DNA from: Chlorokybus atmophyticus
Lineage: Eukaryota > Streptophyta > Chlorokybophyceae > Chlorokybales > Chlorokybaceae
NCBI GenBank assembly: GCA_009103225.1
Contig: RHPI01000385.1
Span: forward strand, 407,254 to 464,339
Direction of reading: 5' to 3'
DNA: 57,086 nucleotides
The notes beneath the pieces were generated by a model. The model worked only from the letters and a program-made list of their open reading frames with translations, had not been told where the DNA came from and did not search any database. Numbering within the stretch: the first letter of the stretch is position 1; each line of letters begins with the position of its first letter. This document shows positions 44,885 to 57,086 of this stretch, piece by piece. The position numbers and the translations under genes were made by a program.

Positions 44885-46260
44885 NGGGCAAGCAAGGCAG
44901 CACAACAAAGGCCTAAGGCTGCCATTGGCAATCAAACATTACCCATGTCAACATGCACAAACGTTACGGCTTTAAAGACGTCAGCTTTGGTTTATAAGTT
45001 GCAGCGTCTTACCCGTTAACATTATAACGGCTAGTGTTCTAATTATAACTACAATCAGTATTGCTGCTGTGAGCCACAACATGATGATGCACGGGTGATG
45101 TAGACAAAATATATTGTGAAACTGAACAACCAAAGGGTTATTTCATTTAATGCCTTCCATCTTACGGCTTGCAATTCAAGACAAGATAGCTATGCAAATT
45201 ACGGCAAAGTGAATGGCTTTATCTACCATACTAGCATATGCTGTGTGTATATAAATATATTTATATATTTTGCGTGTTTATATATTATAAACAAAAACAA
45301 CGCAATCTGTTAATAAGTTTCATTGTGCATGCCGTTTTGTCGCATGCGAATTGCAAGGATACAGTACTACATATTATATGTTATAAAATCACATACAAAT
45401 TACCTATGTTTTATTATAAGTATAAGTATTTGTGATTAGTTGTTTGATAAAATACAATGGCGTGTATTATAACTTTAAAGATAAGAGTGATGGCCGCCAC
45501 CACACGACTGTTGTGTGTCTCATCGTAAGAGTGGGGGCTACATGGAAACAGGTACGTGTAGCAGCATTTAATATGCGGCGTGCTTGTACTAGTTATTATG
45601 GGTTCCATCAGCAGTGCATCTCTGGCTCTCTCTCGCTCTCTTTCTCATTTTGCAATCGTATGCATTTTCACAATAGATAAGGTTAATCACCTCACGTTGC
45701 ATTGTACGTGTATATCTACAAAGCATTTGCATCGTGTAACATACAAAAGCATTTGCACCGTTAAGGTAATCACCTCGCGTTTTTTTTAGCGTGCATACTT
45801 GGTAACGTTTGCATCGTGTAAGATGTGAAGAAAAATAAATGAAAATTTTTGGAACATGATGCCCTCCTTATTTCCACAGTGCTCGCTTTCAATATCGTGA
45901 GGGCCGTACAACTTGCAAGGCGTTTTTGATAATATAGATTAGATAAAACAAACATACTGCCCCCTTAAACGTGTGAGGAGCCCTGGTATTCAGGGAGACA
46001 ATGCATTTGATACACACATTGGAACACAACCATGTCACATCCCACTTCACGATGTCATTGCTTATGATACACGATTGACAAGCAGCACAACATATGACAA
46101 TGGCTGTACCCACAATGGTATACTTTTGCTTATATCTCACACTGTGATGAGACTCACTGTGAGTTAGATGATGATGCTCAAGAGCAACATGTGTAATGTG
46201 CATGCATGTACCTTTCAAGGTTGCAAGTTTCCGATTCCCATGATCCAAATCCCCGTCGAG
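44885..46260. other. AT-rich block of unknown origin after a single N
   Basis: Starting with N at 44885 the composition changes to clearly AT-rich, with TATAAATATATTTATATAT near 45248 and TTATAAGTATAAGT near 45414. No ORF above about 82 residues and none recognisable. A diverged tandem repeat lies at 45679-45821. Around 46260 the sequence returns to the local style. Candidates: a non-coding transposon, an organelle-derived insert, or a contig mis-joined here. Confidence 0.6.
45679..45821. repeat. Diverged tandem repeat in the AT-rich block
   Basis: The words AAGGT(T)AATCACCTC(A/G)CGTT and TTTGCATCGTGTAA each occur twice, about 84 bases apart and in the same order (45679/45763 and 45725/45809). 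Confidence 0.7.
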
Positions 46261-46527
46261 GAACTCTCAAATATTAACGCTTGCGCCCATGCTTTTCGCT
46301 GTGCACCAGCATATTCTGCGGGTTAGCGTTTGCTGCGGGTTAGTCAGAGCAGCTGCTGCTCAGAGGCGAGCCTCTGTGGGGGCATGCAACTGGGGCTGCG
46401 AGACAGTGTAGGGTGACAACCCTATCGTTGTTTGGGCGAGGCCTTGCTCATTCTTGCTCGCTTTTCCTTTGACCAAACACCACCACCAAACAGCAGCACA
46501 ACGTAGTGTGATTTTTTGCGCTTCAGC

Positions 46528-48746
46528 ATGGCGGCCGCCGCCCATGCGCTGCATTTGCCTCAGCTCAGCGGATGCGCACCCGCAAAGGCTTGGGCTGGGC
46601 TTGCCGCTCAACGGAGGTATGTGGTGGTTTGTTGTAAGCTTCCGGCAAGCTTGCATGCCTGTTCCAAGCTATGGTCATGGCTGCTGCAACTCGTGATGTC
46701 AACGGCTTTGCATGTGACGCTGCTGCAGAAGTCAGCAGCAACAGCACGCTGCGCTGCCTTTCTCTGCACGCCTTCATGCAAAGCCAAGTCGCTCAACCCT
46801 GCTCCAAACCACTTGCAAGGCAGGCGGCGGCAAAAGGTACCAACTCAGTTGAAGCGTCACACGCACGCTGTGATGATGTACATGTGGCATTAATGTGAAG
46901 CAAGGTAGCTTGCCATGCGCAAGTCACTAGTTGACGAGCCTTACATTTGGCATTGCAGTTCAAAGCAGCAAGGGGGCAAACCGGCTCAAAAGGGGTTCAA
47001 GCCGCCCAAAGAGGAGCCGCCCAGGCGGTCGAGCGCATTTGGGGACGTATTGCCGAACAACCGCATTGAAGTGGTAAACTGGTGTGCTGCATGCGCTCGT
47101 GCTATAAGCTGACATTTGCACTGGCAAATATGGGTTTGTGCTTACAACGACTTTGCTAATGCTTTCATCTGCAGGTTGACCCGGAAAGCGACCGCACTAT
47201 CGACTGCTTAATACGCAGGAGGGTTACGAGCAGCTCTGGGGACCAGTGCTATCTGGTGCAGCCATTGGACATGTGAGACTGCAATGCATTGTGACATGTC
47301 AATCCTGTAATTGTTGTTCATGTGTTATTAGTGTTGCATGCGTGTGCTGACCTCCTGAGGTCTGGAGGCAGGGCTGTGCAGATCCTGTCCCAGGGCAAGG
47401 ACGGCAGCATGGAAGATGTAAGCTTGGCAGCATGTCTAATGAGTTGCGAGTGAATAGTGCACAAAGTCGTGCATGGACGACCCGTGCATGTGCACACTCA
47501 CATGCGACTGATGAGATAGATGACCCACTTGTGTCATGTGCATTGATGCTGCGTAATGGTTGGCAGTTGGATGACGATGGTATCGAACCGGTATTGCCTG
47601 TTGCAGCCAAGGCTCTGGCAGAGCTGGGCTTCCACCTAGTGCACTCAGCGTAAGCCAAGCAGCAAGCACATCACTACAAAAACAGCTTAGTTGCTTGTCA
47701 CCTTACGCAGGCATGTTCCAAGCAAGCTCTTTTTGTGGGCTGCTTGTCAATCCTCTGTGACTTGCAGGTATGCTTTGACGATCCGGGGCCAGGTCATGTT
47801 CAGCGAGGAGAACATGGTTGAGTTTGATGGAGGTGAGGCATTGTACTCATTGTACCCTTGTGCACAGGTCAGGTACAACAATTCGTCCCTCATGTCTTTG
47901 TGTGCAGCTGATGGCGAAGAGAGTGCCGTGGAGGGCGTAGAGATCTGCTCCTTTAGCTATGTATAAATCTTATTGATAGCCTTTGGCATGGTTTCAACCC
48001 GTGATCATGTCATGCCAGAATGACCATGGCTGATAACTGAGCAGCTCATCTGTTTCTTTGTCATGCAGAAAAATCGCGAACACCTTGTTTATGCCCCGTT
48101 GGAGAGGCTGACCTTTGTAGCCTATCAGGTAGCGTGTTCATGTGTCGTTTTATGATGACACTGCAAGCGCCATGCTGGTTGCCTCTGCCATGGCTTCTGA
48201 ACTGGGCTTTTTGCTGCAGGATAAGGAAAGTGGCAAGTGCATCTTTGCACCTGATGAGGTAAGGCATACCCACTGATCAAAATGCAAATTAGCTTCACTG
48301 CACGTGTGTCACATTTATTCTGCATGCAGATAAGCGAGGACCCTGCAATTGATGAGGCCATAGAAGAAGAGGAGAGACGTGAGGAAGAGTTGGCGTTGCA
48401 GGTGTGCACTGTGTTGAGAGTGCAGTTTCAACATGCATACTGTTGCAGACATTAGACCTCTAGAACAGCGCATACTGCATGCTGTTGAAATGGATTCAAG
48501 ACATATGCAATGTGTGGTTGCAGGAGTCGCTGAAGTAGCCCGTCCCCTTTGTACTGCGTACAGATTCTCAAGGGGATCGCCGCCGGCATCGAAGAATCCA
48601 GAGAAGACATGAGCACGCGGCGGAGGTTTGTCAACGCCGCAGGTTTTGGTGCACTGGCCGCAGCATCCATCGCTGCCGGTAGAGATCGGTTTTTGCAGGT
48701 TGCGCGAGTGGTAGCGCGAAACAGGCTAAGAGGTTCAGGGGGATGA
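46528..48746 (+). CDS. DUF3727-like chloroplast protein
   Basis: Twelve exons in phase: 46528-46616, 46729-46836, 46959-47073, 47175-47272, 47360-47417, 47567-47649, 47768-47832, 47908-47960, 48069-48128, 48220-48258, 48330-48401 and 48564-48746 (TGA), 340 residues. Exons 1-2 form a transit peptide (MAAAAHALHLPQLSGC, basic after). An N-terminal beta module follows (TIDCLIRRRVTSSSGDQCYL, VQPLDM), then the DUF3727 pattern of cyanobacteria and plastids: DDGIEPVLPVAAKALAELG, SAYALTIRGQV, EGVEICSFSY, HLVYAPLERLTFVAY. An acidic helix (EAIEEEERREEELALQ) and a C-terminal hydrophobic stretch (FVNAAGFGALAAASIAAG) close the protein. The function is not established; cyanobacterial ancestry and a plastid location are inferred. 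The fifth exon start (acceptor CCTCCTGAG) is the least certain. Confidence 0.8.
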
Positions 48747-49298
48747 GTTGCGCACTTTGCAGCAGTAGCACAGTTGGCAACTCAATGGTGACGCATGTTG
48801 GTGTGATATGGTAGAAGTCCACAATTGAACATCTGCATGTCCATCTTGATCGAGAAAAAGTTTTGTAGGAATTTGAAAATGAGCACTCTTGAAGTAAGTG
48901 CAAACATCATCATATGAAGCATCGCTGACACAAGTATGCCAGCGACAGCAATGTACAAACAATGTGTAGCAGAGCGTGCTCTGAAGTCATACCACGCAAC
49001 GACAACTGAACAAGAGTGCGAACCACACTTGTTACTCACAGTCAGACAACCATGTCACTGTTCGGCACAGCATGCACGCACCATGCCCTGGACATCGTGC
49101 GTGCCACAAACCCGCTTGCAACACATGACATCCAAAACCACACTCAGTCTGCGGGCGCTGCACTTCACAGCACTTGATGACACCACATGGCACAAAGTAT
49201 CGGTGGCCACAAAGCCAAGGTCAACATGCAAGCGGATTACGCAAAACTGCTACCATCCTTGATAAAACTACCATTGCTACGCAAGTTTCTACAAACTT
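48747..49298. other. 3' region between convergent genes
   Basis: 550 bases between the stops of the DUF3727-like gene and ketol-acid reductoisomerase. Nothing gene-like seen. Confidence 0.7.
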
Positions 49299-51863
<2,565 letters not shown>

Positions 51864-52396
51864 AGCTTACGAATGTACGTGCACACAACCTTCTTCCAAG
51901 CGCAATCCCCTAGGAGGCCGCCTCCACAACCACCACCGTCGCTCGCACCACAGCTCGCACCACCACTGCCGCCGCCGCCGCTGCTCAAATGCGGCGGGTT
52001 GCGATGTTGCGAGTTGTAATCCCGTAAATCTGAAATCCTCAGGTTCTGCAATTTCGACTGAACACAAGGAGTGTCACGTTGGCATGCATTGCTGAACCTC
52101 ATGAGAGAATCCTTGCGACGGAAAAGGGTGCAAAGGGTTTTCCCAACCAGTCGCGAGTTGCCACAAGCGTGCACTTGAGTACCTCTCAATGAGTTCGCCG
52201 CGGCCGTCTGCCTGGTGAACAGCGCAATTACTGCAATCCGCTGTATGCCGCGGCTGTGTGACGCAGCAAGTGAGCTAGGATCACTGGTCTCACAGACAGA
52301 ATTGCTAAACGCGAACCGCTGAATCTGGTTCAGTGATCCAGCTTGGATGCAACAGCATCATGTGCTGCCATCCTGTAGGTGAGCCTCAGCTTGACC
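51864..52396. promoter_or_regulatory. Divergent region between ketol-acid reductoisomerase and the RBR locus
   Basis: About 530 bases; GC-rich CCACCG/CCGCCG runs at 51920-51985 near the reductoisomerase start. No motif can be named with confidence. Confidence 0.45.
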
Positions 52397-54745
52397 ATGG
52401 CGACGGCGGTGGCGGTGCTGGCCGGCTGCGATCCGCTGGCTCTGGAGGTGCTGCTCGAGGATTTGCGTAGGTAGCAACAGCTGGAGTTGGATGCTGCCTT
52501 CGCGCTGTGTTTGCAACTGGGATTTGCTGCACCGACGCAAGGTGAGCTTCAGCAAGCAATGCACAGCTGGCTGGTTCTCCTAAGCTTACCTTATGTTTGA
52601 TGTGTGCAACCACTGTGCTCGTCGGTCGTGCGGGCGGGCGGGCGTGCAATGCCTTGTTTTCTAGAAATTGAGCTCAAGTATTGTTACAGATAAGTTTAGC
52701 TAAAATATTCTGTGTATTCTGTGTTGTGTAAAGCCTTGAAGAGCACACCGCGTGAACATAAACTTCTTGTGGCCCAAGAAGCCATTCTGGTGACAAATCC
52801 TTGCACTGGCTGCACGACCTCTGTGTTAGCAACCATGCCTGCTTGCTTATGCTTATTGTCGAGGTCTTCAACTCAGAGGGACTGCTGCATGGATGTGCAT
52901 ACTTTACCTGCTTTGAACCGCAACGTGTTGATGATATGCATTGGTCAGGTGGTGCTGGCTTGAGCAGCGTACGGGATGCTTGCTCAATCACTGCGCTTGA
53001 AGAGCACATTTGAGCCATTACTCAGGTGCTGCAAGCAGTCAAGGATGGCGAGGTATGGCAGTCAGGCGTTGCAAGCTTGTGAAGGCAGGTTGCCTGTTTC
53101 ATTGTGAAGCCGCATGTTGAGAGGTGCAGTACTAGTATACGTTTGAGTAGCTGCTTTTTTGCTTCACAAGGAAGCACAAGCTGTACCGGAAGCCCAACGG
53201 AGGCAGCTGATGGTTGCGAAGCATGACGCCGCATTTGCTCGCTGGCTGGCAGCAGTGCCGTAAAATCAATGGTTGGAGCATGGGGACACCTACGAGCTGC
53301 CCATTGTGCTGCCTGCAGTGCACCAGGCAGCACAAGGTACCCACCTGCAAGTTGATTGCTTTCAATCTTCACTTGTTGATGGTGCACCACTGCAGCACCA
53401 GAGCCGAAGCCATGCATGCAAATGCCACCTCCACAAGAGCCGTCTCACAGCACAAGCCAACCAGCAGATCAGTTGCGGTGCACTAGTGCGACTGGGAAAA
53501 TAAAGGAGCTTCCACATGCTGAATGCATCATATCCCTTAAGTCGGTGCCGTTGATGGTGAGTGCGCCAACTTGGCTGCACTTTGGTGCGAGATGCTGTGA
53601 GTTGTGCAGCTGGTGGCACATGCACCTTGTAAACGCCTCATAAAGTCAATTGCTGAGCGCCTTGGGGAGCTCAGCCCGCTACCGCAACTGTTGACTGATT
53701 GAAGCGCATACAACGCATGGCCTACCAGCTGCATTCATCAGCACCTTCACGTTAGCGGCCACGCACTTTGTGCAATTGCTGTCATTGACAAATTTCTGTG
53801 TGAGCTTGCAATAGTCAGCTGTGCATGTCTCTGGTTCAGTCTCTGGTTATTAGAGACCCACTGCTCAACCAGTGCTGACTGGGTGCATAACTCACAGACA
53901 AGCAGATTCACTCAGGTGTTGCTATGCAGGACATATGCTACCCAACAGGCCCTTCATACAACACAAACGCTGCTGAGTCTTCAAGCAGTGCCGGCGCACC
54001 CTGCAATTGTGGCCACAGCATATGTCGCATTCGCGCCGTCAAGTATTTGAGGCTTAAATTAAAGAAGGAGGATGTGCCCATCAAGTTTGCAGAAAGTGGT
54101 TGCAGGTAACGGACACCTTCTTGAGACATGAAGATGTTGTTGCGTGAAAGCGCACAAGCGTGCGTGTGTGCGTTCATCTTCAGCGTGACTACTGGCACAG
54201 AGCTGCCTTCGATTGTAGCTTTGCTTGGCAGGTCCACATTCGGACGCGCTGATGTCAAAGCTATACTGGAGGATGACGAGCAGGTGGCATTGTTTCCGCG
54301 TCTGGATGCTGAGGCCCATATGAAAAACAAGGTGTATTGCCCAAACAAAGAATGTGGGGCGGTCATGGACATCTCCAATCCCAGAGGTGCAATTACATGT
54401 AGTAAGTGCCTTCGCCCATTCTGTGCAGCCTGTCAAGTGGTTTGGCATGCTGGCTACAGCTGTTAGGAATACCAGTCGCTACCTGACCATCTCAGGTACT
54501 CAGCGACGTGATTATTGCTCATGGCCTGCACCTTTTGGCATATCTAAAGTGCTAGACTGCAACGCTGCCAGCAGTGCCCCACAATGGTGCTTTATTCCAG
54601 GACACAAGAAGACTTGCAACTGCTGAGGTTGGCTCACATAAACGGTGGCGCCAGTGCCCAAGTTGCAAAAACATGGTGGAGAGACCAGCAGATGGCTGCA
54701 ACTTCTTACTTTGCCGATGCAAGTCAGGTTTCTGCTACCAGGTAT
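52397..54745 (+). pseudogene. RBR-type (ariadne-like RING-IBR-RING) E3 ubiquitin ligase, broken
   Basis: The reading frame starts MATAVAVLAGCDPLALEVLL and continues in frame across TAG (52472-52474) into QQLELDAAFALCLQLG. Later exon-like blocks are VLQAVKDGE, RQLMVAKHDAAFARWLAAVP followed in frame by TAA (53261-53263) and NQWLEHGDTYELPIVLP, a worn RING1 half (CNCGHSICRIRAVKYL, PIKFAESGC), the IBR (VYCPNKECGAVMDIS, ITCSKCLRPFCAACQVVW), then HAGYSC, TAG (54464-54466), EYQSLPDHLRYSA. After EDLQLLRLAHI the frame shifts near 54640 into KRWRQCPSCKNMVERP and RCKSGFCYQ (second RING). RING1 has Arg-x-Arg where two Cys are expected and lacks its first Cys pair. Other genes here use TAG and TAA as stops, so recoding is unlikely. 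A C-terminal remnant may extend to about 55240. Confidence 0.75.
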
Positions 54746-55541
54746 GCACAGGCACACATAACGTCCACCAACGCAATCGACCCAATAACTTTTCTGTTGC
54801 GCTTGGGCTGCATAAACACATGTGAACTTGCTTATGGCTTGTCGGTGGTGCTGAAAATGTTGATATGGGCTGAGAGTTGTGTCGCTTGCCAGTGCGGCGT
54901 GGCCTACACTGATCTGCCTCCAACTGCGAGCAATTCGCACGGCACACCTGGTTGCCAGTGCGGACTGTGGCCACTTGAAGACGAGCGGGAGAGACTTGAT
55001 GCAGTAGCGCCACAAGTTCCTGCAATGGTGCCACAAGTTCCATTAGAGGTTGCGCCTGAACGATGCAACCATGCACCCATGCACCCATGCACCTGAACGA
55101 TTGCCCCGTGCGGCCAGACGCTACAACCGCATGTGCTGGTCTCAAAGACTTGAGCTCTGCCACCATGGCCGAAGGAAGTGCTGGTTCTGGCATGAAGACG
55201 AGCCCAACTACGTCACCAAGGCAGTGGAAGAGGCATGAGACATTGCAGAGAAGAAAGCAGACTTGATTTTGTGCAACTCCTTGCGGCTAGCCCATCGCAT
55301 AAAGCGTGGGCGGAATGCGTAGCACTCCTCCGGCGCGAGTAAATGATTTTGTATTTCAGTAGCGCAGGCAAGCCAGCCTATCTCTTTCACATGTTGTTAC
55401 CTCAGTTACTCAGTCCGAAATCAGCCGCACGCATTGCATTGAGTTGTAGCAATGCAAGTGTTCCAATCTCGGCTTTGCGGCGTGCTGCAGTCTCATATGA
55501 TGCAGCAACTATCGCGCAGCAGCAGTCATGAGCCCCTTTGC
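54746..55541. other. Region between the RBR remnant and phosphatidylinositol synthase
   Basis: Contains CACQCGVAYTDLPPT-like wording (54885-54930), perhaps the worn end of the RBR protein, a CACCCATG short repeat at 55073-55092, and the 3' UTR of the next gene on the minus strand. Confidence 0.45.
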
Positions 55542-56538
55542 TTATGAGACATGAGTGAACTTGCTGTCGGCGTCGAGCAACATGGCGCAATGTCTGCACA
55601 CACACCACACCTCTATACAAGCGGCATACGCGCGTCCAATGCCCAGCACTAGTCCAATCCCAGGGTAGGTCAGAGCGGCCAACCATGATGTAGCTGCAAC
55701 CCCTGGGTGTGCGATCAACCATAGCCAGAGAGGCAGGAAGTCCAAGCCTGCCACAATCAGTACACCAGCGGCACTGCGCACACACAATGTAGGTTTACCA
55801 GCATCCAGCACCCAATGTCAGTGAATCGTTTGCATGTAATACGTTGCACATCAAACCTGCGGAAGCCGTTTGCCATTGGCGCTGTCACCCAGGCCGGCGC
55901 ATTTACGAAGAAACTCTGCTTCCAGCTTTGGCTGCCAGGTGCTGCATGCGTACACACAAACACGCACCTGTTGCAAGAAGATGTTGTGCACGACTGGCAC
56001 ATCGTTTGCTGCATGCAACAAGACAAACAGACACCAAGGCACATCAAAGTGGTCTCCTTAAACACGCTGCTGCTGACAACTATACACATACGCGTGTGTT
56101 AGATCATGTTGCTCACCATTCCAAGCATGTTATCAGCGTCGGCCACAGAGCCGAATCTGCTGCAAGGCGCCACAACAATGCGCGGGCAACGCAATCCACA
56201 GTCACATCCAAGAAAGCCCCAAACGCAGACACCTGCACACACATACACTGGTTGGTTCAACTGTGCCTTATTCCAAACAACCCTTGCATGCTATTCAAGA
56301 CTCCATTAAAGTGCAACCAACACACCTGATTGAACGCTCTTGCAAGCGTGCCGTCAACAGCGTCAAGCGCCATGAAGACAACATAGCCAAGGACGAACAG
56401 CTCCGGACGTGCATGCCGGTCAAGCACAGAAAAGACGCATGCCAGCAGCGCCACGCGCAGGTAATCAACAATGTTCGGCCAGTAGAGGAGTACGTGCAGG
56501 CGGCCACAAGACGGCAAAGGCATAGCTGCAACTTGCAC
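55542..56538 (-). CDS. PIS: Phosphatidylinositol synthase (CDP-alcohol phosphatidyltransferase)
   Basis: Four exons in phase: 56538-56326, 56232-56117, 55967-55857 and 55773-55542 (TGA), 223 residues, the usual length. The full CDP-alcohol phosphotransferase signature D-x2-D-G-x2-A-R-x8-G-x3-D-x3-D is present: DAVDGTLARAFNQ in exon 1 and VSAFGAFLDVTVD in exon 2, interrupted by intron 1. The start VLLYWPNIVDYLRVALLACV, the middle SWKQSFFVNAPAWVTAPMAN and the hydrophobic AAGVLIVAGLDFLPLWLWLI match eukaryotic PI synthase rather than the phosphatidylglycerophosphate or choline/ethanolamine enzymes. It makes phosphatidylinositol from CDP-diacylglycerol and inositol in the ER membrane. The start may be the Met five codons further in (MPLPSCGRLHVLLYW). 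Confidence 0.93.
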
Positions 56539-57086
56539 TCTGCAAGAGACGACAGCGGAGTCTAGCTGCCAGCTGGCAGACGGCCTGCCGCACGCATGGC
56601 CGCTATGCCTCGCCGCCCACCAGCCTCAAAACCCTCGCCTGGGAGCGCTCCGGACAGCATGCATGTGCGCAGGGACCTCGTGGTGTGCCGTGCCGCTTGG
56701 CTCACGCCGCCGCCGCGGCCGCCAGCGGTGTGATAGGCCACGTGTCTGGTGCTCAGTGCTGGAATCGGGCGCATGTCATACACTGTGCCCACATGCCTCA
56801 CGTGACGCCAGCATCGGTGTGCATGTGTGCACAATATATATGGAACAGGATTGCTCATTGCTCAACCTCGACTCCTTTGCTTGCACACAACAAGCATGCA
56901 CATGTGCACACGAGCTCACAAGACTAGTTTTTGTATATGTAAAGGAGAATGTAATGATGTGTGTGTGTGTGTACCCTGCTGCCAACTAACTGCCCCACTA
57001 CCACCGCATTGCACATTACATAGCAGCACTCAAGGGTAGCGAGTAGATGGCCCCGAGTGTAATTTAACTGCCTGTGATGTGGGGGG
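56539..57086. other. Upstream region of PIS to the window end
   Basis: About 550 bases, GC-rich near the gene and TG/CA-rich further out. Promoter of PIS expected; no other gene recognised. Confidence 0.6.

Noticed and set aside
52397-54466. Stop-codon reassignment (TAG/TAA read as Gln)
   Set aside because: The kelch, GBP-type, TL17 and START-domain genes end at TAG and ERA at TAA, where homology also ends, and the RBR locus has a frameshift and lost zinc ligands as well.

Overview
The window is nuclear DNA of a eukaryote of the green lineage, most likely a chlorophyte alga. The evidence is spliced genes with many short introns, several proteins with chloroplast transit peptides (a thylakoid lumen pentapeptide protein, an organellar ERA GTPase, a plant-type ketol-acid reductoisomerase, a DUF3727-like protein), and a plant-style telobox Myb protein. 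Intergenic DNA and introns are rich in TG/CA and GCATGC words. There is no operon, plasmid or CRISPR structure. Gene models below were built by hand, by joining exons whose GT-AG (or GC-AG) borders and phases agree; UTR ends are not resolved.

Layout, left to right: 3' part of a cyclic-nucleotide-binding kinase-regulatory protein (+, 15-1190); a small chloroplast-type membrane protein (-, 3136 to about 4310); thylakoid lumen 17.4 kDa pentapeptide protein (+, 5650-8012) with a candidate alternative last exon; JmjC protein KDM8/JMJD5 (-, 8845-11546); telomere-repeat-binding Myb protein (-, 12477-15674); an uncertain minus-strand gene (about 15851-16790); six-bladed kelch protein (-, 17725-19830); GTPase ERA (+, 20436-22924). 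Next is a 4-kb gene-poor stretch with palindromes, direct repeats and a C-rich MITE-like element. Then come a START/COQ10-like chloroplast protein (+, 26932-29098), gamma-SNAP (-, 29779-31362), a guanylate-binding-protein-type large GTPase (+, 31471-35440), an assembly gap (35998-36200), a CHRAC1/Dpb3-like histone-fold protein (-, 36644-38144), an EEF1AKMT1-like methyltransferase (+, 38309-39441) and a type-I DnaJ co-chaperone ending in a farnesylation motif (-, 40379-42734).

The right part holds an apparently exact second copy of 1,153 bp of the large-GTPase gene (43732-44884), a single N, and then an AT-rich block of foreign-looking composition (44886 to about 46260). After this come a DUF3727-like chloroplast protein (+, 46528-48746), ketol-acid reductoisomerase (-, 49299-51863), a broken RBR-type E3 ubiquitin ligase (+, 52397 to about 54745, with in-frame stops and a frameshift) and phosphatidylinositol synthase (-, 55542-56538).

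The genes are housekeeping genes of different pathways and do not form one functional cluster. Divergent pairs with short shared promoters recur (gamma-SNAP/GBP 108 bp, CHRAC1-like/EEF1AKMT1 164 bp). Three introns use GC donors. The observations most worth following are the in-frame alternative exon inside the lumen-protein gene, the hairpins inside the gamma-SNAP intron, the large palindrome near 24.95 kb, the exact duplication next to the N, and the decaying RBR ligase. I found no clear new multi-gene system.
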